Shown one piece after another: positions 35,310 to 44,080 of a stretch of DNA of 64,000 nt. The notes under the pieces were generated by a model that saw nothing but the letters and a program-made list of their open reading frames with translations, searched no databases and had not been told where the DNA came from. Numbering within the stretch: position 1 is the stretch's first letter; the number at the start of each line of letters is the position of its first letter. The DNA comes from Candidatus Methylomirabilota bacterium (GTDB lineage Bacteria > Methylomirabilota > Methylomirabilia > Rokubacteriales > CSP1-6). Where the stretch lies: NCBI GenBank assembly GCA_035764725.1, contig DASTYT010000105.1, forward strand, positions 1 through 64,000. Direction: 5' to 3'. The translations under genes and the position numbers were made by a program.

Positions 35310-36532
35310 CAGGACCCTCCGTAGAGCTGGCGTGAGGCCAGCGCGGCGCCCTCGGCCAGCGTCTCGAGCTTGGCCCAGGCGATGTCGGGGTGGATGCGTC
35401 CGCCGAGCCCGCAGTCGGTGCCCGCGATGACGCGCTCCGGTCCCACGAGGTTAGCGATGCGCGCAATCCGGTCGGCGACCAGCTCGGGGTGCTCCACCAC
35501 GTTGGTGGCATGGCTCACCACACCGGGAATCAGGACCTTGCCCGCGGGGAGCTTCACGTCCTGCCAGACTTTCCATTCGTGCTCATGGCGGACGTTGCCG
35601 GCCTCGAAGGAGTAGGCCCGACAGTTCACCGCGAGCATCACGTCCACGATGTCGCGCAGCGGAATGTCCGTCACGTGTGGGCCGTGCCAGCTCCCCCAGC
35701 AGAGATGGAAGCGGATGCGCTCCTGGGGCAGCCCCCGGAGCGCATGGTTGAGCGCCTCCACGCGCACCATCGACAGCGCGCGGTACTCGTCCACGGTGGG
35801 CGCGGGGTTGATCATGTCCCAGTTCTCGGCGATGGCAGGATCGTCGAGCTGGAGGACGAGTCCGGCGTCGAGGATGGCCCGGTATTCCTCGCGCATGGCC
35901 TCCGCACACGCGTAGATCAGCTCTTCGTCGGTCTTGTAGTGCTCATTGCCGATGCGCGAGGCGCTGCCCGGCGCGATCGACGTCATGAAGCCCTCGGCCA
36001 CGCCCGCCGCTCCCAGCGCGGCCTTCATGTGCGCGATGTCCGCCCGGATCGCCTCGCCGCCGGTGTAGGTGATCGGCCCGCGGCACACCGGCAGCCGCAT
36101 GCCCGGCCCGCCGCGATTCGTCGACACTCCGGAGTCGGCGTCCGCATACGCGGCGGCGAAGAGGGCGCGATCGCGCCGGTCGCCGAAGCTCGTCAGGCGC
36201 GCGTGGCCGGGCGTGGAGCGCTGCGCGGGAATGCGGTAGAGCTCCATGCCGAGCTCGAGGCCGCCCAGCCGCTGGAACGAGTAGCTCCACCACGCGCCGT
36301 AGTTCACGCGCTGGCCCATGGCCTTGCCGAACTCGCCGTCGCCCGGAACGTCGATGCCCGCCGCGCGCTGGCGGCGCACGACGTCGGTGACTGCCGCGGC
36401 CAGGCGCGCCTGATAGGCGCCCTCGTCCGACGATTCCCCGGCCTGGCGCGCGCGATTCAGCTCGATGAGGTCATCGGGGCGGGGCAGGCTGCCCGCGTGC
36501 GTGGTCAGGATGCGCGCGCGACTGTCCCTCAT
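35309..36532 (-). CDS. Cobalamin-independent methionine synthase (MetE) C-terminal-like protein
   Basis: The 407-residue protein matches the stand-alone MetE-C/epoxyalkane:CoM transferase group. It starts with ILTTHAGSLPRPDDLIELN, contains IDVPGDGEFGK and VLQLDDPAIAENWD, and has zinc-ligand candidates in RFHLCWGSWHGPH and VIAGTDCGLGGR. Full-length MetE has an extra N-terminal barrel that is missing here. Such proteins transfer methyl or alkyl groups to thiols, and many are catabolic. The tight coupling with the PEP mutase-like gene suggests a shared degradation pathway, but the substrate is unknown. Confidence 0.88.
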   Translation of the reverse strand: MRDSRARILTTHAGSLPRPDDLIELNRARQAGESSDEGAYQARLAAAVTDVVRRQRAAGIDVPGDGEFGKAMGQRVNYGAWWSYSFQRLGGLELGMELYRIPAQRSTPGHARLTSFGDRRDRALFAAAYADADSGVSTNRGGPGMRLPVCRGPITYTGGEAIRADIAHMKAALGAAGVAEGFMTSIAPGSASRIGNEHYKTDEELIYACAEAMREEYRAILDAGLVLQLDDPAIAENWDMINPAPTVDEYRALSMVRVEALNHALRGLPQERIRFHLCWGSWHGPHVTDIPLRDIVDVMLAVNCRAYSFEAGNVRHEHEWKVWQDVKLPAGKVLIPGVVSHATNVVEHPELVADRIARIANLVGPERVIAGTDCGLGGRIHPDIAWAKLETLAEGAALASRQLYGGS

Positions 36533-36591
36533 GGCGGACCAGCCTACAGCGTTCGCCGGAGAAAGGCGAGAGCGGCGCCGCCGCGGCGCGC

Positions 36592-38046
36592 TCAGCGCGC
36601 GACGAGAGTCTCGACGTGACGGTTGCCGGCGACCGCCATGACAGTGAGATCGGGCGGCAGCGTGCTCGGATGGATCACGCCGCTACGGAATGTGCCGGGA
36701 CTCTCCGCGGGATAGAGCCGCGTCTCGAATAGCGCGCCACCGGGACGGCGTCCCGCCAGCATCGAGACCTCTGCGTCGGACAAGGGCTGTCCCGCGAGAT
36801 CGGTGACGCGAACCAGGAACACCACGCCGCCGCCGGTGGCGGACGTCGGCTTACGCGAGAGCTCGATGCGAAGGTCACCGGAGACCGGGGCCGGCGCGGT
36901 CGTGGCGACGGCGCCCGCCGGCTCGCGCCCGGAGCCTGGGGCGGCCGGCTCGCGCGCGGACGTCCTCCCCATCGGGGCGGCGGACGAGGAGGAGGCGAGG
37001 GCGCGCGGACGTTCGGGCAGGGCGGCCCGGGACGCGGCCTCGCGCGGCGCCGCGCCGGGGTTCCGGCTCGAGACGGCGGGCGCTTCCGCGGCGGCCATCG
37101 CCTTCGGCGCCGGCGCCGTGGCCTTGGGCGGCGCGGGCGGTGTCGCCGGGCTGACGGCTTGCGCGGGGGCCGCGGGTGCCGGCGCCGGACCATGGGGCAC
37201 CAAGCGCGCGGCGGATGGCGGGGCCGGGGGAGCCGCGGCGACCGGCGTCTGCTTGGCCGGAGCCGGAGGAGCTGCCGCGATCGGCGCCGGCGGGGCCGGG
37301 GCCGGCGGCGCCGCTGCGACGGGGGCCGGCGGGACCGGAGCCGGCGGGGCCGGGGGCGCGATGGCCACCGGGGCCGGCGCACTCGGAGCGGTAGTAGTTG
37401 GCGCGGGCGGGGCGGCGGGCACCGGGGCCGGCGGTGCCGGTGGGGTGACCACGGGCGCCGGCGCATCCGCTTGTGGCTTGTCCGCCGGCGCCGTGGACGA
37501 GGCCACACGGCTCAACGAGCGGAGCGGCCACCCGATCAGGTCACTGTCGCGTAGGTCGTTCATCCGGAACTCCGAGGACGCGAAGGCGACGACCAGCGCA
37601 ACCCCGCCCAGAATCGCGAGAGTCCGACCTGCCCGCTGACCCCAGATGCGCTCGATAACCGGGCGGCGCCGGCGGCGCCGGAACGGCCAGCTGCGCTCTT
37701 CCATCCCCGCCAGCAGCTCGACCGTGTGCTCTATCCGAGCAGCGTCGCGCGGCCGGAAGGTCTCCCCCGGCTCGACCACGAACGCGAAGCCGCGGCGACG
37801 CAGCTCCTCGTCGACCTCGGAGGGGCGGCGGCGCTCCACGTCCGGCGGCCTGGGGGACTCGGGGTGCCGGCGATCGATGACCAGCTCGATCTGCTCCGAG
37901 CCGATGGGGCGGTCCCGGAACAGGGTCGAGAGATAGCCGAAGAGGAGCGGGTGATTGCGGGCGACGATGCACAGCCGCCGGGCCAGCCGCCCGATGTTCC
38001 GGTCAGGGTTTGAAAGGCTCCTAGAGTCCGGCGAAGTGGGAGTCAT
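36592..38046 (-). CDS. Single-pass membrane protein with Pro/Ala-rich linker and C-terminal YtkA/FixH-like domain
   Basis: The 484-residue protein has a ~135-residue cytoplasmic N-terminal domain and a basic patch (RRRRRR). One membrane span (about residues 143-158, AILGGVALVVAF) follows. About 200 residues of low-complexity Pro/Ala/Val repeats would act as an extended spacer across the periplasm. The last ~95 residues (from LRIELSRKP) resemble small beta-sandwich YtkA/FixH domains. No function is assigned. It lies downstream of the MASE1 kinase in the same direction, after a 116-base gap. Confidence 0.7.
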   Translation of the reverse strand: MTPTSPDSRSLSNPDRNIGRLARRLCIVARNHPLLFGYLSTLFRDRPIGSEQIELVIDRRHPESPRPPDVERRRPSEVDEELRRRGFAFVVEPGETFRPRDAARIEHTVELLAGMEERSWPFRRRRRRPVIERIWGQRAGRTLAILGGVALVVAFASSEFRMNDLRDSDLIGWPLRSLSRVASSTAPADKPQADAPAPVVTPPAPPAPVPAAPPAPTTTAPSAPAPVAIAPPAPPAPVPPAPVAAAPPAPAPPAPIAAAPPAPAKQTPVAAAPPAPPSAARLVPHGPAPAPAAPAQAVSPATPPAPPKATAPAPKAMAAAEAPAVSSRNPGAAPREAASRAALPERPRALASSSSAAPMGRTSAREPAAPGSGREPAGAVATTAPAPVSGDLRIELSRKPTSATGGGVVFLVRVTDLAGQPLSDAEVSMLAGRRPGGALFETRLYPAESPGTFRSGVIHPSTLPPDLTVMAVAGNRHVETLVAR

Positions 38047-38162
38047 CGACGTGTACCTTCTGACCTTCCGCAGAAACTCTTACACACGCAAAGGCCCCTC
38101 CCGTTGCGTTATTCGCCCGTACGAGGAGAGACAGCAAGGCATGTGCCAGAAATTTGGACCCT

Positions 38163-41087
38163 CTATTGCTCTCCCAACAGCGCGGCGAGCTGTGCCGGAT
38201 CCACCGGCTTTACCAGATGCCGGTCGAAGCCCGCCTCCATGGCCCGCTGCCGGTCCTCGGGCAGACCGTAGCCGGTAAGAGCGACCAGCCGAAGGCGCTG
38301 GCCGATCGGGTGCCGGCGCAGCCGCCGGGCCACTTCATAGCCGTCCAGCCCGGGTAGTCCGATGTCGACCAAGGCCAAGTCGGGCGCGATCGCGAGGGCG
38401 GACTCCACGCCGGCGAGCCCGTCGGCTGCCTCGTGCACGTCGTGGCCGAGCCCCCGGATGAGCTCGCGAAGGGACAGGCGCGAGTCCTCGTTGTCCTCGA
38501 TGACGAGGACCCGCCTCGCGGAGGCCGAGGCGCGGGATGCCGCCGCGGGCCCGAGGGCCCGCGGCCGAGCGATCGCGGGCAGGCGCACCGTGAACACGCT
38601 GCCCTGCCCCTCGCCGGCGCTGGACGCGGTGACCGTGCCGCCGTGCAGCTCGGCGAGCCGGCGGACCAGCGTGAGCCCGATGCCGAGGCCGCCCTTGCTG
38701 CGATCGAGCGAGTGATCTCCCTGCACGAAGAGGTCGAACACGCGAGGCAGGAGCGGGGCGGCGATGCCGATGCCGGAGTCGCGGACCTCCAGCTCCGCAT
38801 CCTGCCCGTCGCGCCGCACCGTCATCCGGATCGCTCCTCCGGGCGGCGTGTACTTCACGGCGTTGTCGAGGAGATTGACCGCCACCTGCTCCAGACGCGC
38901 CGCGTCCGCGTCCACCCAGACTTCCTCGGCGTCCACCGTCACCGCATGGCGCGGTCCGCCCTCGAGAGTGCCCACGAGCGCGACGGCGCGGCGCGCCAGC
39001 TCCGCGAGGTCGAGCGGCTCGCGCTCGAGGGTGATCTTGCCGCTGGTGACGCGCGACACGTCCAGCAGATCGTCGACCACGCGGCCGAGCTGGCGGACCT
39101 GACGGCTGATGATGCCCTGGGCGCGCGCGACCAGGGGGCCCGTGTCACCGGCGAGGCCGAGCACGTGGGCGGCGTTGCTGATCGCCCCCAGGGGATTTCG
39201 CAGCTCATGGCCCAGCATGGCGAGGAACTGGTCCTTGGCATAGTTCGCCGCCTCCGCCTCCGACCGCGCCGCCTGCTGCTGCGTGAACAGCTCCGAGTTC
39301 TGGATCGCGACGGCGGCCTGCTCGGCGAGGCGCGTGCACACCGCCTCGTCCTCGTCAGTGAACGAGCGGGTGCTGCGGTTGCTGACGTAGAGGAGGCCGG
39401 CCACCTCGGTGCGGATAATGATGGGGACGACCATCAAGGCGACGATCCCCGTCTCCTGCGCCAGGGTGTGATGGGCGGCGGAGACGCGTCGGTCGCGGCG
39501 GTAGTCGCCGGTGCGCGCGGCGCGGGCCGTCTGCATCACGAGGCCGCCGAGCCCTTCCCCGGCGCGGACGGTCACCGGCGGATAGCGGGCGGGCCACGCC
39601 CCCACCCGGTAGCGCGGCTGCATCGTGTCGCCCGCACGCAGGAAGATCGCGGCGGTGTCGCTGCCGCACAAGGCCTGGGCGCCGTCGGCGATGCGCTGGA
39701 GCACGGTCCCGAGATCGAGCGACGCGGTGATCGAGCGGGCGATCTCGCCCACGAAGCCGAGGCGCCGCTCGCCGTTCTCGGCCCGCGCGCGCGCCGCGCG
39801 CTCCTGCTCGAGCAGGCGCTCCCGCTCCGCTTCGGCATCCTTGCGCGCGGTGACGTCCAGGCAGACCCCGCGCAGGCGCTCGGGCCGGCCGTCCTCGTCG
39901 CGGGTCAGCTCGCCGCGCGCTTCGAGCCAGCGGACGGCCCCGTCCGGCCGGACGATCCGGTACTCGAGCCGATGGGTACCGGTCTCGAGCGCCTCGGCGA
40001 TGGCCTTCTCCATGCGGATGAGGTCCTCGGAGTGGATCTCGGCGCGGAAGGCGTCGAAAGTGCCGCGGAAGGAGCCTGGGGAGAGGCCGTGGATCGCCTC
40101 GAGCGCGGGGGACCAGACGACGCGTCCGGTGGCGATCGTCCATTCCCAGGTGCCCATCTGGCCGGCCTGGACGGCCAGACGCAGCCCTTCCTCGCTTTCC
40201 CGGGCCGCCGCCTCGGCGCGGTGGCGCTGTAGCGCGCCCGCGCCCACCGGCAGCATGGTGACGGCCATGGTGGCCATGAACATCTGGAGCAGCAGCAGCG
40301 ACTCGTTGGCGGAGCCGACCGCGAAGGGGCCCGCGCCCCGCGACGTGCCGCCTACCGCGATGGTCGAGAGCAGGGCGATCACCGTCACCGCCTCGCGCTG
40401 GCCGAAGCGCAGGGCCGTCCAGAGGAGGATCGGGATGCACAGGAAGGCGATGGGCCGGTTCTGCGTCAGGGCGGGCATGAAGCCCCCGAACACCAGCTCG
40501 CCCATGACCAGCACCGAGAGCCCGAGGAGCACCGCCTCCTGCCAGCGTGTGCGGAGCCGGCCGAGGCCGAGCGGCCGCGTCCAGAGCAGGATGAGCGGCG
40601 CCACGATGAGGTTGCCGGCCAGGTCGCCGAGCCACCACGTGAGCCAGATGTATCCGTAGTCCGCCCACCTCGCGTAGCCGGCGAACGCCAGGCTCGTCAC
40701 CCCGATGGTGGCGCTGAGCGCCGTGCTGACGATGCCGGCGAGCACGACGAAGCGGAAGATGTCCCGCGGCCGTTCGAGCGCGTCGACGCCCCCGGCAAAA
40801 CGGGTGACGAGGCGCGCGCCGACGACCGCCTCGAGGGTGTTGCCGGCGGCGATGGCCAGCGAGGTCGCGATGGACCCGGCGGTGCTGACATTGATGACGA
40901 ACGCGCCCAGGAAGATGACGGGCCAGAGTCGAGGCCCGAAGAGCAAGAGGGCGGCGAGGGCGATGCCGGCGGGGGGCCAGACTGGCGTGGCGCTGGCGTG
41001 CAGGAAGGCGAAGGCGAGTCCCAGCTTGCCGGCCAGGACGTAGACGACCCCGACGCCCACCGCGAGCGCGACGCGCCGCGATTGCAT
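38163..41087 (-). CDS. MASE1-PAS-GAF hybrid sensor histidine kinase with receiver domain
   Basis: A 974-residue signalling protein. Residues ~1-290 form the MASE1 integral-membrane sensor (about eight spans, opening RRVALAVGVGVVYVLAGKLG). PAS (about 300-420, GQMGTWEW) and GAF (about 455-610) domains follow. HisKA has the phospho-acceptor His in FLAMLGHELRNPLGAI, HATPase has NLLDNAVKYT and GLGIGLTLVRRLAELHGG, and a C-terminal receiver has Asp in ALVDIGLPGLDGYE. No output domain or response regulator is adjacent. Start 41087 was chosen; an in-frame ATG at 41138 would overlap the DUF1003 gene. Confidence 0.92.
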   Translation of the reverse strand: MQSRRVALAVGVGVVYVLAGKLGLAFAFLHASATPVWPPAGIALAALLLFGPRLWPVIFLGAFVINVSTAGSIATSLAIAAGNTLEAVVGARLVTRFAGGVDALERPRDIFRFVVLAGIVSTALSATIGVTSLAFAGYARWADYGYIWLTWWLGDLAGNLIVAPLILLWTRPLGLGRLRTRWQEAVLLGLSVLVMGELVFGGFMPALTQNRPIAFLCIPILLWTALRFGQREAVTVIALLSTIAVGGTSRGAGPFAVGSANESLLLLQMFMATMAVTMLPVGAGALQRHRAEAAARESEEGLRLAVQAGQMGTWEWTIATGRVVWSPALEAIHGLSPGSFRGTFDAFRAEIHSEDLIRMEKAIAEALETGTHRLEYRIVRPDGAVRWLEARGELTRDEDGRPERLRGVCLDVTARKDAEAERERLLEQERAARARAENGERRLGFVGEIARSITASLDLGTVLQRIADGAQALCGSDTAAIFLRAGDTMQPRYRVGAWPARYPPVTVRAGEGLGGLVMQTARAARTGDYRRDRRVSAAHHTLAQETGIVALMVVPIIIRTEVAGLLYVSNRSTRSFTDEDEAVCTRLAEQAAVAIQNSELFTQQQAARSEAEAANYAKDQFLAMLGHELRNPLGAISNAAHVLGLAGDTGPLVARAQGIISRQVRQLGRVVDDLLDVSRVTSGKITLEREPLDLAELARRAVALVGTLEGGPRHAVTVDAEEVWVDADAARLEQVAVNLLDNAVKYTPPGGAIRMTVRRDGQDAELEVRDSGIGIAAPLLPRVFDLFVQGDHSLDRSKGGLGIGLTLVRRLAELHGGTVTASSAGEGQGSVFTVRLPAIARPRALGPAAASRASASARRVLVIEDNEDSRLSLRELIRGLGHDVHEAADGLAGVESALAIAPDLALVDIGLPGLDGYEVARRLRRHPIGQRLRLVALTGYGLPEDRQRAMEAGFDRHLVKPVDPAQLAALLGEQ

Positions 41088-41106
41088 GCCGGGAGAATAC
41101 ACCAGC

Positions 41107-41625
41107 TCAGGGGAGCTTCTGCTCCAGCTCGGTGACAAGCTCCTTGACGTCGGTCTCCGCCTCGAGGGCGGCGCGCTCCTGCCGGGTCGCTGCTTCGGGC
41201 TCGATCCCGAGCCGCTCCGCGATGCGGGCGAGAAGGCGCAGGGTGGCGGTGGACTCCTGCTCGGCCAGGAGATTGATCTGGAGGTCGAGGTGGGCGCGCC
41301 GGTCGGCGAGGCGCGTCATCCGGTTCTGGCTGATCATCACACCGATCGTGATGAAGATCGCTTCGAGCGAGACGACCATGGTGAGGAGGTTGAACGGATA
41401 GGGATCGAACGGGGCGAGCGCCGGCGCCCAGCCTCGCAGCCACCCGAGATTCAGCACGATCCAGGCGGCGAACCAGATGACGTGGACCAGGGCGAAGGTC
41501 CCGGTCCCGGCGACCGCGACGAGCCGGTCGCCCACGCGCTCCATCATCGAGCGCTGGCTGAGGTGCTGCGCCTCGAGATCGGCGATCTTCTCGATGTTGG
41601 TCTTCTCGGTCCGCGTCGTCCCCAC
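41107..41625 (-). CDS. DUF1003 family membrane protein
   Basis: The 172-residue protein has the DUF1003 signature: two spans separated by a short loop, with FALVHVIWFAAWIVLNLGW, then DPYPFNLLTMVVSLEAIFI, then a helical tail starting MISQNRMTRLADRRAHLDLQ. The C-terminal ~60 residues are charged helices. The family is widespread and uncharacterised. It lies 19 bases upstream of the MASE1 kinase in the same direction, so both probably share a promoter in the 167-base gap to the divergent ferritin-like gene. Confidence 0.9.
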   Translation of the reverse strand: MGTTRTEKTNIEKIADLEAQHLSQRSMMERVGDRLVAVAGTGTFALVHVIWFAAWIVLNLGWLRGWAPALAPFDPYPFNLLTMVVSLEAIFITIGVMISQNRMTRLADRRAHLDLQINLLAEQESTATLRLLARIAERLGIEPEAATRQERAALEAETDVKELVTELEQKLP

Positions 41626-41792
41626 GTCGCTTTCTCCCGGCCCCGGTAGCCTTGGCCCTGTCGCTTCGACCCACCCGCGGGCCTACGCGCTCGACATTGT
41701 TCGTGGAGCAAGGCGCATGCCCGGCGGCATGGCCCTTGCTCGCTTCCACGCTCGTGCGAATACCGGCGCGGAGCGCCGCAGGGAGGCAGGGC

Positions 41793-42395
41793 ATGCACAA
41801 GGAGCAGATCGCGGAGCTGCTGTATCAGGCCTACGAGACGGAGCAGGGCGGCGAGAAGATCTACGAGACCGCGCTCAAGTGCGCCGAGAACGAAGAGCTG
41901 CGCGAGGAGTGGGAGGAATACCTCGAGCAGACGCGCGAGCACATCGAGATCGTCCGCGAGGCGATGGAGGCCTTCGGGCTCAATCCGGAGGTGGAAACAC
42001 CCGGCCGGCTCGTCGTCCGCCATATCGGCGCCTCACTGGTGCAGGCCATGGAGACGGCGCTCGACTCGGGCATTCCCGGCGCCGCCCAGATCGTGGCGAC
42101 CGAGTGCGTCGTGCTCGCCGAGACTAAGGATCACCTGAACTGGGAGCTCATCGGTATGTGCGGCGACAAGCTCAAGGGGGATGAGGGGAAGGCGCTCAAG
42201 GAAGCTCACGGGAAGGTCGAGGACCAGGAGGACGAGCACCTCTACCACACCACCGGCTGGTGCCGCGAACTCTGGATCGACTCGCTCGGAATGCCCGCCC
42301 AGCTGCCGCCCCCCGAGGAAGCGAAGGACGTGAAGACCGCCATCGGCGCCGCGCGCGCCAAGGCCTCACGCAAGGCCAAGAGCAAGAAGAGCTAG
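41793..42395 (+). CDS. Ferritin-like domain protein
   Basis: The 200-residue helical protein shows Glu and Glu-x2-His positions of a ferritin-like four-helix bundle: YETEQGGEKIYETAL, EYLEQTREHIEIVREAM, a central helix ATECVVLAETKDHLNWEL, and EDQEDEHLYHTTGWCRELW. A lysine-rich tail ends it. It may bind a diiron centre, but whether it stores iron or scavenges oxidants is unknown. ATG 41793 is preceded by GGGAGG. A 7-bp hairpin follows the stop. Confidence 0.8.
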   Translation: MHKEQIAELLYQAYETEQGGEKIYETALKCAENEELREEWEEYLEQTREHIEIVREAMEAFGLNPEVETPGRLVVRHIGASLVQAMETALDSGIPGAAQIVATECVVLAETKDHLNWELIGMCGDKLKGDEGKALKEAHGKVEDQEDEHLYHTTGWCRELWIDSLGMPAQLPPPEEAKDVKTAIGAARAKASRKAKSKKS

Positions 42396-42404
42396 GTAGC
42401 TTCT

Positions 42405-42421
42405 CCCGCGCCGGGCGCGGG
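42405..42421 (+). terminator. GC hairpin after the ferritin-like gene
   Basis: CCCGCGC (42405-42411) and GCGCGGG (42415-42421) pair perfectly around a three-base loop, ten bases after the stop. There is no T-run, so termination is only suggested by position. The same stem recurs at 57363-57379. Confidence 0.4.
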
Positions 42422-42447
42422 CAGGGCGCGCGTGCTATGGTCCCCCC

Positions 42448-42849
42448 ATGACCACGTGGCGCTCCCGCCCGAGCCCGGCAGGGTGTGCTCGCGCCGCGGT
42501 CGCGGCCCTGCTGCTCGGCGCCGGGTGCGCCACGACCCCCGCCGCGGTGTCCGATCGCGATCTGACCGTCTCCGAGGGCACCACCTTCACGGTCGCCCTC
42601 GACCGTCGCGCCGGCACCGGCTACGGCTGGATGGTCGACGGCGAAGATGCCCAGACCGTGACGCTGGTCAGCCGATCGATCGAGCGCGACCTCGCGACGC
42701 CGGGCGCGCCCGAGCGCGAGGTGTTCGTCTTCCTCGCCCGGCGGTCGGGTACCACCACGCTCCACTTCACCTATGCCCGGTCGTGGGAGGCGGCGACGAT
42801 GCCGCCGGCCGAGGCTCGGGCCTACCGCGTTCAAGTCATCCGCTGCTGA
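42448..42849 (+). CDS. Chagasin-type (I42) protease inhibitor lipoprotein
   Basis: The 133-residue protein has a lipoprotein signal with lipobox LGAGC (Cys27). Its ~95-residue beta domain resembles chagasin, which inhibits papain-like cysteine proteases. The first inhibitory loop is seen in RRAGTGYGWMV, in place of NPTTGYxW, and the third in TYARSWEAA, in place of RPW. The loop residues differ from the canonical ones, so inhibitor activity is uncertain. It is probably anchored in the outer membrane or periplasm. Confidence 0.8.
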   Translation: MTTWRSRPSPAGCARAAVAALLLGAGCATTPAAVSDRDLTVSEGTTFTVALDRRAGTGYGWMVDGEDAQTVTLVSRSIERDLATPGAPEREVFVFLARRSGTTTLHFTYARSWEAATMPPAEARAYRVQVIRC

Positions 42850-42868
42850 TCCGACCCCGGGGGGAGCC

Positions 42869-44080
42869 ATGTTCGATCTCGTGCTGAAGGGAGGCCGTGT
42901 CCTCGATCCGTCCACCCGGCTGGACGGCGTGCAAGACGTCGCGGTGCAAGACGGCAAGATCGCGCGCATCGCGGCCGACATCCCCGCGGGAGAGGCGGTG
43001 CGGGTCATCGAGGTCGGCGGCAAGCTCGTCACGCCCGGCCTCATCGATCTCCACGCCCACGTGTTCGAAGGAGTCAATCGCACCGGGGTGAACCCGGACC
43101 TGGGCGGCGTGCTCTCGGGCGTCACCACCATCGTGGACGCGGGCAGCGCGGGCGCGGCAACCTTCGCGGCGTTTCCTCGCCACATCCTGCCGCACTGCCA
43201 TACCGAGGTGATCCCGTTCCTGCACATCTGCCAGACCGGGCTCGCCACGCTTCCCGACATCGTCTCGGAGTCGAGCGTGAACCTCGACGACACGCTCAAG
43301 ACCCTCGATCAGTACAAGGGGCTCATCCACGGGATCAAGGCGCGCATGGTGTCGCCCGCCCTCGAGATCATGGGCATGGAGATGCCGAGGCTCGCCAAGC
43401 GCGCGGCCAAGGAAAGCGGCACGCGGCTCATGGTGCACATCGGCGACACCGAGAGGCGCTACGACCCCAAGGTCATTCACCAGCTCTTGCCGCTGCTCGA
43501 GAAGGGCGACATCCTCACCCACTACTTCACCGCGAATCCCGGCGGGGTGCTCGACGCCAACGGCAAGCTGGTGCCGGAGGCGCGGGACGCGGCGGCGCGC
43601 GGAGTCTGGCTCGACACCGCCCACGGGCGCATGAATTTCTCGTTCGACGTGGGACGACGGTGCATCGATCAGGGGCTGCTCCCGCACTGCATCAGCACCG
43701 ATCTGACCGTGCCCGGACGCATCCACACCGTGCACAGCATGGTCGAGATCATGACGCGCTTCCTGGGCCTGGGCTTCACGCTGGCCCAGGTCGTCACCAT
43801 GTCCACGGAGAACCCTGCCAAGGCCATCGGCGCCGAGGGGCGGCTCGGAAGCCTCGCGGTGGGCCGACAGGCCGATATCTCGGTGCTGGAGCTGCGCGAG
43901 GGCGACTGGGTGGTGAAGGATGTCGTCGGGGCGAGCCTCCGGGTCCAGAAGGCCTTCGTGCCGTTCGTGACAGTAAAGCGCGGGCGCGTGTTCCAGCCCG
44001 ACTGGGGACCGCGCCCGTGGGGTTGGGAGCCCGACCGCGTGCTGCCCGCGGCGCCGATCCGAGGCGGATGCTGCGCATGA
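42869..44080 (+). CDS. Amidohydrolase/deacetylase family metallohydrolase
   Basis: The 403-residue enzyme has the amidohydrolase layout. A small beta domain opens with MFDLVLKGGRVLDPSTRLDG. The first metal-binding motif is IDLHAHVFEG, and a candidate carboxylated lysine sits in HGIKARMVS. Later histidines are in LMVHIGDTE, ILTHYFT and DTAHGRMNF. The closing beta domain contains LAVGRQADISVLE. This branch is often called deacetylase or dihydroorotase-like; the substrate is unknown. ATG 42869 follows GGGGGGAG. The stop overlaps the ATG of the alcohol dehydrogenase. Confidence 0.88.
   Translation: MFDLVLKGGRVLDPSTRLDGVQDVAVQDGKIARIAADIPAGEAVRVIEVGGKLVTPGLIDLHAHVFEGVNRTGVNPDLGGVLSGVTTIVDAGSAGAATFAAFPRHILPHCHTEVIPFLHICQTGLATLPDIVSESSVNLDDTLKTLDQYKGLIHGIKARMVSPALEIMGMEMPRLAKRAAKESGTRLMVHIGDTERRYDPKVIHQLLPLLEKGDILTHYFTANPGGVLDANGKLVPEARDAAARGVWLDTAHGRMNFSFDVGRRCIDQGLLPHCISTDLTVPGRIHTVHSMVEIMTRFLGLGFTLAQVVTMSTENPAKAIGAEGRLGSLAVGRQADISVLELREGDWVVKDVVGASLRVQKAFVPFVTVKRGRVFQPDWGPRPWGWEPDRVLPAAPIRGGCCA

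Noticed and set aside
36880..37480. Repetitive GC-rich block that could be mistaken for a repeat array
   Set aside because: It encodes the Pro/Ala-rich linker of the 36592-38046 protein. The units are irregular and there are no direct repeats with spacers, so it is not CRISPR.
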